This document shows positions 1 to 10,700 of a stretch of 11,144 nucleotides of DNA, piece by piece. The notes beneath the pieces are model-generated. The model had not been told where the DNA came from and searched no databases. It worked only from the letters and a program-made list of their open reading frames with translations. Origin of the DNA: Willaertia magna (Eukaryota > Heterolobosea > Eutetramitea > Acrasida > Naegleriidae); contig CADWAF010004879.1 of NCBI GenBank assembly GCA_902984215.1, positions 1 to 11,144 of the forward strand, in the 5' to 3' direction. Position 1 is the first letter of the stretch, and each line of letters begins with the position of its first letter. A program made the translations under genes and the position numbers.

Positions 1-137
1 AATTTTAATTATATTCAATCAAATTTTTCACAAGAAGGCCTTAATAATGAAAATTTATATAATTCAAATTTAAATTTACTAAAAAATCTGATAATGTTTT
101 AAATGGTTTAGATAGTTTAATAATAGAAGAAGATTAA
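1..137 (+). CDS. 3' end of an Asn-rich protein gene, apparent one-base shift near the end
   Basis: The window opens inside an open frame (codons from base 1) rich in Asn, Leu and Ser, typical of dictyostelid low-complexity protein tails. That frame stops at 100-102 after about 33 codons. From about base 84 the third frame instead reads KSDNVLNGLDSLIIEED and stops at TAA 135-137, which looks more like a real acidic C-terminus than the LIMF ending of the first frame. The two frames meet at the A-run 81-86 and would join with one more A. The end is therefore 102 if the sequence is taken literally, or 137 if one base is missing. No domain is visible and the product is unknown. The coding assignment itself rests on composition only, so confidence is modest. 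Confidence 0.4.
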
Positions 138-421
138 AATGTATTATTTATGAAAATATTAATAAATTTTATAACAATAAAAAAAGATAGCCAAAAAATA
201 AAATTATTTATACACTACCACAAAAAACAAGAAAAAGAAGAAAGTAAATTAATAAAAATTGTTTTATTTAATATTTTGTTATTTAATTTTTTTTTATTTA
301 ATTATTTTTTTAAATTAATTAATTTTTTATTAATTAATTAAGACTAATTTTATAATTAAAATTAATTATTTCAGTCAGAACTGATTAATTGATAAAAAAT
401 TGATTATTTGATAAAATTTAA
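138..421. other. AT-rich intergenic gap between converging genes
   Basis: No supported gene is seen here. A 63-codon open frame at 150-341 (+) is Ile/Phe/Asn/Lys low complexity and is best explained by AT-rich composition. The stretch 313-339 holds an inverted run of TTAATTAA units that could fold into a weak AT hairpin. The part just before 422 (read on the - strand) may contain further decayed codons of the GTPase remnant: after its stop, the same frame reads Y-Q-L-I-S-S-D between stop codons, at roughly the place where a Rho protein has its ECSA box. The gap probably carries the 3' flanks of both neighbours. Confidence 0.5.
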
Positions 422-737
422 TTAACCTTCTTTGCTAATTATTAGATTTTTTAATTTTAATATTTTAAATATTTCCTTTTTATTTTCCTTTAAATCAATC
501 TTTGTGACATAAAGTAATATTGGTATTTCTAAATTATAATATTTTAATTCAACTATCCAATTTCTTTCAAATTTATTATTAATATTTATTTAACAATAAT
601 TACATTAAAAAATAAATTACTTACTTTATAATACTATTAAAACTGTCAAAATATGTATAATTAGTTATTAAAAAATATAAAATAAATAAATCAGTTTTTA
701 GATAATTTAACAGTTTTAATTTATTAAAAGATAAACA
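422..737 (-). pseudogene. Rho/Rac-family small GTPase remnant with one intron
   Basis: Read on the - strand from 737, the frame gives SFNKLKLLNYLKTD, matching the switch II/alpha-2 stretch DYDKLRPLSYPQTD of Rac proteins. Next comes the hydrophobic beta-4 strand LFILYF, then DSFNSIIK. A GTAAGT donor at 624-619 and an AG acceptor at 565-564 remove 61 bases and join this in frame to NWIVELKYYNLEIPILL, the Rho-type 'W..E+......P+LL' block. The G4 motif TKID follows directly with LKEN. The frame ends ISKEG-TAA (stop 424-422), before the ECSA box and the CAAX tail. The P-loop GxxxxGK(S/T) is not found upstream. Another frame at 838-719 reads KIQYNTN..LFTKE, which faintly recalls the switch I region (ISYTTN.FPTEY), so a deletion with a frame change is likely. 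The Rho-family match is by eye. The loss of nucleotide-binding ends argues for a dead copy rather than a working gene. Confidence 0.72.
564..624 (-). other. Intron inside the GTPase remnant
   Basis: This 61-base AT-rich stretch starts GTAAGT and ends AG on the - strand. Removing it joins ATA-AA with A-AAT-TGG and restores the unbroken Rho-type reading DSFNSIIK-NW. Retained, it brings several in-frame stops. Its presence suggests that the remnant came from DNA-level duplication or decay in place, not from a retrotransposed mRNA. Confidence 0.65.
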
Positions 738-851
738 CTTTTTAAAAAAGTTTCATTAAATTTTTTATTATTTTCTTTTAATAAAAACATTTCTTTAGTG
801 AATAATATCTGATTTGTATTATATTGAATTTTATTTAATCTTTCTTAAAAA
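738..851. other. Divergent spacer upstream of the BTB gene
   Basis: This is the AT-rich spacer between the GTPase remnant on - and the BTB gene on +. The only open frame (- strand, 838-719) reads L-N-K-I-Q-Y-N-T-N and onward, and may be a decayed switch I portion of the GTPase. On + it must hold the BTB promoter; no clear TATA or initiator element can be told apart from the background. It ends in an A-rich run directly before the ATG at 852, the usual dictyostelid start context. Confidence 0.35.
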
Positions 852-1600
852 ATGTCAAATCATAATTACAACTTCTTAAGTAGTCTTCTTCAGTCTAAAC
901 CCTCGAAAAAACACAAATCAAGACTTTTTGAAAAAAATATCAAAACGGAACAAAAACAACGTTGTTTCAAACAAAACCAAAAGTGACGTACAATAGAACA
1001 ATTAAAATATCACATTTATTCAATAACCCTCTTTTCAGTGATTTTCACTTTGAATTTACATCTAATGACACAAAACTATTTTCACATAAATGTATTTTAT
1101 TACAGAACGACTTCTTTCAATCATTATTTCAAACAAACACCAAAGAAGTGATCGAGAATAAAATGATAATTGAAGATAATGCGATTCACTTTAAATTATT
1201 AATTGAAACACTTTATAACAGCGACACCGTTGAAATTAATTTTGAAACAATAGACGATTGGATGTCATTTATTTTATTAGCTGATAAATATCAATTTTTA
1301 AAAGAAAGAGATGAAAGTTGTAATGTATTACTTCAATTAATTAACAGTAACAACTGTACAATTACTTGGCTATTTTCTAACAGTATTGATTTTTTATCGA
1401 ATATTAAAAAAGGATCTATTAATTATTTTAGAGATATGTGTGATCGTTTAAGATGGAATGATAATGAAGCAAGGAAAGAATTTATTGAGCGGATAAGCTT
1501 TCTTAATAGTGAAGAATTGCATGATCTTCTTTTTGAAATTTATGGTTTTTACATACCTTGGGAAGTGAAAGAGGTAATTGACCAAACGAAGCTACAATAG
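852..1600 (+). CDS. BTB/POZ domain protein, start separated from the domain by a one-base shift
   Basis: The frame ending at TAG 1598-1600 encodes a BTB/POZ fold: SDFHFEF, then LFSHKCILLQNDFFQSLFQ (the 'F.HK.+L...S.FF..+F' signature), then LIETLYNSDTVEI and the closing helix LADKYQFLKERDESC. About 90 further residues with Trp and Leu/Ile spacing resemble a BACK-like helical extension. BTB proteins dimerise and often act as Cullin-3 adaptors; which role applies here is unknown. The literal frame has no ATG before the domain: it opens after a stop at 929-931 and its first Met lies in mid-domain. An ATG at 852, preceded by AAAAA, opens another frame reading MSNHNYNFLSSLLQSKPSKK that stops at 984-986. 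One extra A in the run 931-937 would join the two into a protein of about 249 residues. The start at 852 is therefore inferred. A real frameshift mutation (pseudogene) is the alternative. Confidence 0.7.
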
Positions 1601-1671
1601 CTAATTCTTATTGAAAAGAAAGATAATAGTTACATACTAGTAAGGTGGTTTAAAGCGTTGTTATCCTCTTA

Positions 1672-1677
1672 AATAAA
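1672..1677 (+). terminator. Possible poly(A) signal of the BTB gene
   Basis: An AATAAA lies 72 bases after the BTB stop codon and only 28 bases before the channel's ATG. It is the only such hexamer in the short gap. In AT-rich DNA this motif is common by chance, so the call depends on its position. Confidence 0.35.
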
Positions 1678-1704
1678 TAAGAAAACTGAAGCCCAAAGTA
1701 ACGA

Positions 1705-4700
1705 ATGGCCCTTCAGATGTCATCAAACAAAATTCACAAATTAAAAATGCCAACACAAGTTAATAATGGTAGTAACAAAACAATACCACTATTATCCAAT
1801 AATAACTTACCGATCCAATCCACACATCTACAATTCAAAAAATCACCTAGACAATCTTCATTACTTGAAAATCGTTCTCTTTGCATTGGAGATTTAATCT
1901 CTCTCTATTATCAAGATAGTAACGATCCAAATCAAAATAATGGACCTCTAACCGGATTCATAAACGTCAAAGGGTAAGTTTTTAATTAATTTTATAGTTG
2001 ACCTAACCATATTCTTTTCACCAATTTATAATTTTATATAATTTTTAAAATTAATTTTTTATAATTTTTAAAATAATTTTTGAAAAATAAAGATTCGCCA
2101 ACGACGCAAGATGTGGTCTTGAGGAAACTGAAGACGATGAAACAGTTCCATCCAATTTTAAGTCTTGCGTTTTTGTTGTTAGACATGTAAATTCATATAA
2201 TGCACATAAAGCTTATATTCGGAAGTTAGAACAGTTAGGTATTAAAAGAAATTCATCTAATGGAACTACAACTACTAGTAGTGCAACAACAAATTCAAAT
2301 TCAACAAATAATTCAGGAAATAATCCTTCTACTAATGCTACTTCTAATAATGATGAAGCTCGTAATACAAGTAATAATCCTAATAATACAAATACTACAA
2401 ATAATTCATCTTCTACTAATTCTTCAACTATTTCTTCTACAGTTTCCGATAGTAATATTTCTTCATTATTTAATATAAATCTTTCAGCCTTCGATTTAAC
2501 ATCGGAACAAGTTAGTTTACTTGAAGATCTAAAAAGAAAAGTAGAAAAAGAAATTCAACAAAATGAATTAGAACAATCCCAACATATTGGTAAAGAAATT
2601 ACTTACGGACAACCTTTACAGTTAATGCATTTAAAAACTAAAAAGTTTTTAGTTGTAAATCCTAGAGAAAAGGCTGAAAAACAAAAAGATTGTTTAAAAT
2701 TAACGTTAGTCTCTCCAGAATATGCAGATAGTACTTCTTACTTTCATATCTTACCTTTCTTTAGATTTCGTTCTGAAGGTGAGGCTGTAAAACTATCGGA
2801 TCAAGTAAAATTCTATAACAGAAAATCAGATACTTTTTTACATTTAAGTTCTTTATTTTACGCTACCTTTGAGAATAAACCTCAAACTCAATTGTTAAAT
2901 GTGGCACCTGATGAAGATTATAGAAGAGAAGTAAATATGTCAGCTAGTTCAATAACGAATTGGCGTATACGTTTATTCTCTCCTTATTTGGGGTTTGGTT
3001 CAGAAAGTTTTGTTAAGGCTGGGGATGTTATCAGATTGTATCATACTGAATTGAAAGGATTTTTATCAGTTAATCCAAGAAGTGGTAGAGTTGAATGTGT
3101 TAATGGAACTTCTAAGGATAAAGAAGAAGAAAGTAAAGATGGTTCTACTCATAGAGGAAAGAAAAAGAGAAATAATAATTCAGAAAGAGATTCTTCATTG
3201 AAAATTGATACACATTTTACTGATACTTTATGGGAATTGGAGTTATTAGATCCTTCCAGAGGAGGAGCTATACAATGGAATCAAAATTATAGATTTAAAC
3301 ATGTTGCTACAGGAAAGTATTTATATGCAAGAAATAATGAGAAAGGAACAATGGAAGATGATTCTGACTCTAGTGGAGATGAAGGTACCATTGTGGAATC
3401 TTTCTTCTCTAAATTGACATCAAGTGTTTCTTTTAAGTTAGACAAAAATCCTTCTAGATCAACAATTGTTGAAGAAGAAGATGACTCTATGGTTAGTGGT
3501 GAAAGTTCTCCTAATTTATTTGCAAAAATTGGTGGAATAGGAAGTAGTAGTGATAATTTAAATGAAAGCTCTGCCAATCTTTCTCCAGCTGTGACACCAA
3601 CTGTAAAGACGGATCATCTATGGAGATTATTAAAAAGAAAATTATTACAACTCGTAAAGAAAGAACAAGTTGGTATTGCGTTAGATTTGAAAGTAAAAGA
3701 AGATACTGGTAATGATACATTCTTTGCAATTTATCCACCTAATGCCTCTAGCGTTCCTTATTCATCTTTAGATGGAAAACCAATTAATGTTCAAAGTTTT
3801 ATTAGAATTAAACATTGTCAATCCCAAACATGGTTACATGGTGTACAAAATACAGGTATTGGTTCTTCTTTATTACAAACTTCAGATAAGGATAATGAAG
3901 TACAAACATCAACTGGAGATAAAAAGAAAGGACCTCTTGCTTTATTGATGGGTAAAAAGGATACTAACAAACCTAAAGAACCTTCTGTAAACAAACAAAA
4001 GAGTAGTGCAAAGAAATTTAAGATTTTTTCCACCAACGTTTTATATGAACAAGATGTATTTTCTATTTTACCAGTTGACCAAGGGGAATTGGAAGATTTA
4101 TTCTTCATTCAAAGTGTTTTACCTTTCTTAGAGAGTTTTATGGCAAAAGTACAAACTGGTGGTTTGAAGAAGCCTGAAGATTTAAAACAATCATTACCTA
4201 GTTTAATTCCAGCATTATCTCAATTAATTTGTTTCTTAACATTATCTGATGAAGAAGATCCATTAAAAAGAGAGGGTATTCCAATTAGAACAAGACAAAT
4301 TATTTTACGTGAATGTGGTATTATTGATTTAGTTATGAAAATACTTTCTTCTCTCATTGAGCAATTACAAGACATTGTTTCATTGTTTTTAGAAAGCGAA
4401 CAACAAAATAATTTATTAGATGCTGGAACTGTAGTTTATAATAATTCAAAACAACTAGGACTTTCTCCTACAAGTGCAACCACAATTGTTAAGACTGATT
4501 GGACTGAAGGTGATATTGCTTCATTTGCTTATTTGTTAAAACACTTTTATCGTATTATTAAGCAATCTGTAAAATTAAATAGCAGCAACGGTCTTTACAT
4601 TGCTAAGTATATTCCACTAATTCAGCAGCATATCAAGTTGGATATTGGTGCCAGTGTTTCACTTATTGAAACTCTTACAAATAACTTTGAGTTACTAAAT

Positions 4701-7700
4701 AGAATGCCAAAAGAACAAATTAAATATTTCGTTAAGCTTTTAGTTGAAGATGAAGAACAGCATAATACTCCTAGAGCACAGCTTACGACTCCAAGAACGG
4801 CACGAGGCGGAAACGGATTTCTTGGATTACCTCAAACACCAAGAAGAGACCATGATTTATTACAGACAACTGACGACTCAATAGACCAACAAATTATAGC
4901 AGCAAAAAATTCTATTTATTTATCGTTCTTAAGTAGTTTATGTAGTTGTAGAGGAATCCCTGTCAAGAATAATCAAAGCTACATTACAAAATTACTGTTT
5001 GATGATGAGAAAGTTAGTAAAACCTTAATGATTCCATATTCAGATCAAAAACTAAAAGATACTGTTATGATTGAAATTAGTGGTATGGAATATAAACTAT
5101 CTGATTTTGTCAAAAAGGCACTTGCCTTTAATGCTGGTACTTTACAAGATGAAGGGTTTATAATTGAAGATTATGGATTGCTTTTAGACTTCTTCCAAAA
5201 ACAAATTGAACTATTTTCATTGTTATGCTTAGGTAGAAATCAGAGAGCCATTGAATACGTTCAAATGAAGTTTAGCTACGAATTACTTTTTACTTGTATT
5301 AAAGACAAAAACCTTACATATGAGCTAAGATCTAGTTTCTGTAATTTACTATTGAATTGTTATTTAGATATTGACCCATATGAATCAAATCCAAATGTAA
5401 ATTTAACTAGAAAGTGGACTGAATTTGAAAAGATGAAAAAGAATGATGATAAAAGATTTAAGGATTTAAGAAACTTTTTAATTGATTTCTTTAAAGAAAG
5501 AGATCACCATGAACTAGATTGTGCTAATGACGAAATTACAATCAAGAAGAATGTATTTATTTATAATATTACGTACTTAACTAGAAAGATGTTTGAACTT
5601 GGTATGCAAGACATGTCTTCTATTTATCCACATAGAATAGTATCAGAACTTTTAAAGGTTTTAGATTGTTCTAATGATAAAATGAATGGAAAACCAGCTG
5701 GTTCTGCCATTTATGAAGAAAATGAACAAACATTGATTACAACCAAAATCAAACAAGAAATTTTAAATATTTTCCATATCGTGAAATCTCAACAGCTCAA
5801 TATTCGTGTTGACTTTTTCTTAATTAACTTTAAATATACTGTTGGAGATAAAGAAGATAAGAAACAAGACTTCGTTAAGAATACATTATTTAAAGATTCC
5901 ATTTTTACAGGTACTTCATCTCATGACGTGATTACAAAATTATTGATAGATTTAACAAAATCAAAGAATCTAGAATTGGCTGTTAAAGCATTGAATTTAT
6001 TAATTCGTTTCCACAGAGAAAGAGAAGAATTACAGGAATTATTACCTAGGATTGAATTACTTGTTTCTTCTCAGGTTATACAATCTTACGATAATATTAA
6101 GGAAATCTTAAAGGATTTAAAAAACCACTTCTCATTGGCTCAATCACTTTCAGGACCTTTACTTGAAGCTCAATCAAAAACTATAGAAAAGGAGTTTAAG
6201 AAAATTGAAAGAGATTATTCAGTTAATGGAAGTAAAACTCAAAGAATTTTACGTAATTTGAGTGGACATGAAATTGCAATCAATGCTTTACATACTACAT
6301 TCCAGGATTATAATTCTCAAACTAGAATTCATAAGGCTTGTGTAAAATATTTAATTCTTTTCGTGACCAAAAATCCAGACAATCAACGTATTCTATTTCC
6401 TTACTTGGAATTTTTCATGTCTAAAATAGGTCAGTCATTAGATATGTCAACTTTAATTTGTGAAATTTTAAGAAACAACAGAGGTCTTGGTAATATGATT
6501 GAGGAAAAACATGTTAGATTTTTCATTGATTTAATTGCCGAACATGGTTTGAGAGCAAGATATTTAAATTTCTTAAAGATAATTTTAATGAACTTGGATG
6601 GTAATCCAATTAAAAGAAATCAATCTATAGTTACTCAAAACCTTTTAGACAGAAAGAAAGACGTTATTGTGTTATTTAATGATGAAGAAGGTATTAAGGA
6701 AAGAGATAGAAGAATTAAAAATAGAGAACACGAAACTCAACCTGATGGAATATTAAGATATCATATTGAATTATTATCCCTTCTTTCAGAGTGTGCTGAT
6801 GGTAGAAATCAAGTTGCAGAAATTAAATTACAATCATTGTTATCAATGGATGACGTTTTAAACCAATTATTAAATCCAAATACTATACCTGAATTAAGAA
6901 ATCCACTACTTAAATTCTTAGATGAAGTGTACATTAATGCAGACAAGGTCCAAGATGAAAGACAATTGGCAAATCGTTTTAATATGTTCAGACTATTAGC
7001 TAAGATTGGAAGAGAACTGCGCCTTTTTGCATCTGGGGAGACAACAAATAATAATAACACTATTATAAATTCTCCAACAACAACTGTTACCACCCCAAGA
7101 AACAAATCTATAATATCAGATGAAATGGTGATAATAGAGTCACCAAGACATCAACGCAATCAAAGTCAATTATCTGATGGCTCTTCAACTCCTTTAGGTG
7201 TTAAATCGTCTTTCGTATTAATGGCAAAGAAACCATTGAAAGGGCAAGATGACCCAACAGCTACTGTTTTATCAGTTGATCCATATGAAAAGCTGTATGT
7301 AGATCCAAACTATATCTTCCAATTGGCCATACCTTTCATTACCAACTATTTCCGTTTCAAATATACTAACGAAGCCCTAGATTTAAATCAAAAAGAAGTA
7401 ATTAGTCAATTAATTACTGAGATGATTCAAACATTTGAATATGTTACAGAGCCATCACAACGTGAGGCAATTGTTAAATGTCTCCAAGCAATGTCCAAGT
7501 TGTCCAAACAACAACAAGAATTGGCCACAAAGATTTTTGAATTTTTAAAGGATGCTGCTAAGGCAACTAACAAAATTACCGCTCAACTTAAACAACAAGT
7601 TGACCACCAGAAAAATAGAAAAGTTATTTTGGTGAAAAACGATACTACTACAAAGAAAGACGAAGACGAGGTACAACGAGTCAAATATGCTAACTTTGTT

Positions 7701-10700
7701 AAAGACTTTATTACTATTCTCAGTCAAGAATCAAACTTTGCCAACTTGGGTTCTACTTTATATGAACAGTATAGCGATAACCTTGGAATGATTGTAAATG
7801 TTATTAGAGCTATACCAGTAATTAGTAAAGCAGGTATTTCTATTGGTGTTGGTAACATTCGTGATGAAGCTGTCAATATTACTTTACACGCTATGGAAAT
7901 GTTGAAACAAATTATGAATTCACAACAAAATGAAGACCGTTCAGAAGGTTTGTCTGCTGAAGAAGAATCAAAACGTTTAAATAAGTTCCATACTGATATT
8001 ACAAAAGCTAGAATACCAGAATTAGTATTAGAATTAGTTTGCAGTGATAACCATAAAATAGTTAAAACAGCTTTAGAATTAGGTATTTCCATGCTCTTTG
8101 AAGGTAATGACATAGTTCAAGAGTATCTCTTCCATTTATTTAAAACTAGATCTAGTGAATTTTTCTTCTTTTCAATTCGTGATAGAATAAGATTGTCAAT
8201 TGAAGAAATTAAAGAAAGAAAAGCTTTCTATAAAAGAATTGTAGAAAAACAACAGGATATTCGTCAATTTAGAGTTAATCAAGCAAGATACCAACATAAT
8301 CAACCAGCTCCACCTTCATTAGGAACAAATGAAACTATTGGAACTAGTACTGCTAAGAAGATATTACAACAATCATCTCTTAAAGGCCCTGAAGATCAAA
8401 ACGCTACTTCAGATATTTCTGAAATTGTTGATGAAGAATTTGAAGAAACTGGTCACATTAGAGAAATTTTAAGATTTTTACAATTAATGACAGAAGGTCA
8501 CAATAGTGATTTACAACATTACCTTTCTGAACAAAAGTATAACAAACAAAGTGTTGATATCATTGAAGAATGTTTGAACTTTGTTGTAGCTTTAGAAAAG
8601 GATATTACATCTGATAATATTGATACAGCTATTCAAGCATTTGCTTCAATTACAGAATTCATTCAAGGTCCTTGTTTACACAATCAAAATGTTATTGGTT
8701 TATCTCCAAAATTCTATTTTGTTTGCAATGAAATTTTATCTAAGGATTATAAGGGTATTTTGCATCTTGGACCAGCATTAGAATTGAAGTTTGCAATGTC
8801 CGTTACATTAACATCATTACTTGAAGGTAGTAACACTCAAAAGATTGCATCCGTCATGCGTGAATCTTTAAACTTTGATGATTTAATACAATTACTCAAA
8901 AGTTGCTGCGTTATCACATTCCCAACCTTCTTACAAGATTATGAAAAGTTAAATGGCAAACACAAAGTTAAATCAAGTATATTACTTAAAGGAATATTTG
9001 GTTTGGAAGAACTTAAATCAAGACTAAAAGAAGAAGTAACTAAAGATAATTTTAGAGATAAAGCATTAAACAAAGAAATTGAAATTAGGGTACATGAAGC
9101 CAAATCTCACTTTGAAGAAATTGGTTTCCAAATTTTCTTTTTATTAAATATTTTAGCTGATGGTGAGCGTGGAAGCACAAGTGAATATGATTTCAAAAAG
9201 ATTACAAATATTTTACAAAATGAAGAATTTATCCCTTATTTTGCACCTTTTGAAAAAGAGACAGGGTGTATTGAAATTGTTAGAAATAATCTATTGGAAA
9301 AAGTTTACTTCAGAATCCCTGCAGAAAGTAAATACTTGACAGATAAATCTCGTAGTGGTTTCGTAAATTCTGTAAATAGTGAAGATCTTACAGCTCAAAC
9401 TAAAATTCAAAGATTTTTCCAAGAAACCGATACTTTTATTACTGAAATTGAGCATTACAAACAATTTGAACAAATACCTAAGAATGATAAACATAGAAAA
9501 ATTAAATTGGTAAGAAAATCAATTTGGTCATTATTAAAGGAAGACAATTGGGCAAAAGCAAAGATGGCCAGTTTCTTGCTTTCAGTAATAATTAATTGTT
9601 TCGTTCTATTTGGTTTTAAGAAGATTTACTCTCCAGATGGTGACCTTCCACTACCTGGTGTTACTGAACCAGCAACAGACCTTAATAACTTTATTTTAGA
9701 AGGAAACTGGAAAACTTTATGGTTGGATTCCATTAACACTGCTTTGGGTTCAATTCAGTTACTTACTACTCCGTTATTGTTTATTACGTATATTTATTTC
9801 TTTGCAACTTTATTTGTTAAAAAGAAGTTTGGATTGAAAAAGGGAGAGAAGTGGGAAGATATCCCAAGAGATAGTGCATTTTACAAAAGTTATTTCCGTT
9901 TCATGTTGACAGATTATTATATTTGGTTTTTAATTGCTTATATTATAATTTCTTTGATAGGACTATTTGTCACACCGGCGGTATATTGTCTACATTTATT
10001 TGAAATTGTTGTGCGTTTTGATACTTTATATGATGTTGCTCTTAGTATCAAAATTAGTGCTCAACGTTTCATTCTGACAAGTATGCTTATGATTGTTAGT
10101 GTGTGGTTCTTTGCCTTAATGCTTTTTGCTTTCGTTCCAGATACTTTTTATTTAGAGAAAAATGGTGTAAAGAACTATCTTTGTGATTCTGCTGCTTCTT
10201 GTTTATTAGCGACACTCAACTATGGTCTTAGAACAGATGGTTTCTTCGAAGATAACTTTGATTCTACATTTGGTGTGTGGGCACGTGAAATTATCAACAT
10301 GGCTTTCGTTTTAACTGTTATCGTCGTTTTAGTTGAGGCAGTTTTCGGTATTATCCTTGAATCTTTTGCTGAACTAAGAGAAAATAGAGAACAAACAGAA
10401 AATAGAGTGAAAAACAAATGTTTTATTTGTGATATTGAAAGATCACGTTTCGATCAAAAGGCTAATGAAGGAATTACTTTCCATCATCACATTACTAAAG
10501 AACATAAGCTTTGGAATTATTTATACTTTATGATCCATCTTTACAACAAACCAAAAACTGAATACACAGGTTCTGAACAATATATTTATAGTTGTGCAGC
10601 TGATAGTGATACATCATTCTTCCCAATTTTACGTTCAATTACTTTAGAAGAAGTTGAGAAAAGAACGAGAACTAAGGAAGATATTATTGCAGATCATCAT

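Noticed and set aside
313..339. TTAATTAA inverted repeat as a regulatory hairpin
   Set aside because: Pure AT palindromes are expected often at this composition; no support beyond symmetry.
150..341. 63-codon + strand open frame
   Set aside because: It is Lys/Ile/Phe/Asn low complexity in AT-rich DNA, with no motif and no A-rich start context beyond background.
1974..2092. Read-through of the intron as a short 90-residue protein
   Set aside because: Exon 1 ends in mid Ins145 domain and the GTAAGT...AG splice restores the family alignment exactly.
2260..2478. 72-codon Ile/Leu/Gln-rich + frame
   Set aside because: It is an out-of-frame reading of the Asn/Ser/Thr triplet tract.
3287..4108. 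Overlapping - strand open frames of 75-96 codons
   Set aside because: They are antisense shadows of the channel exon; Leu/Ser/Phe-rich and without domains.
7724..8113. 129-codon - strand open frame
   Set aside because: It lies opposite the conserved RIH-region exon of the channel; its length is explained by the codon bias of the coding strand.
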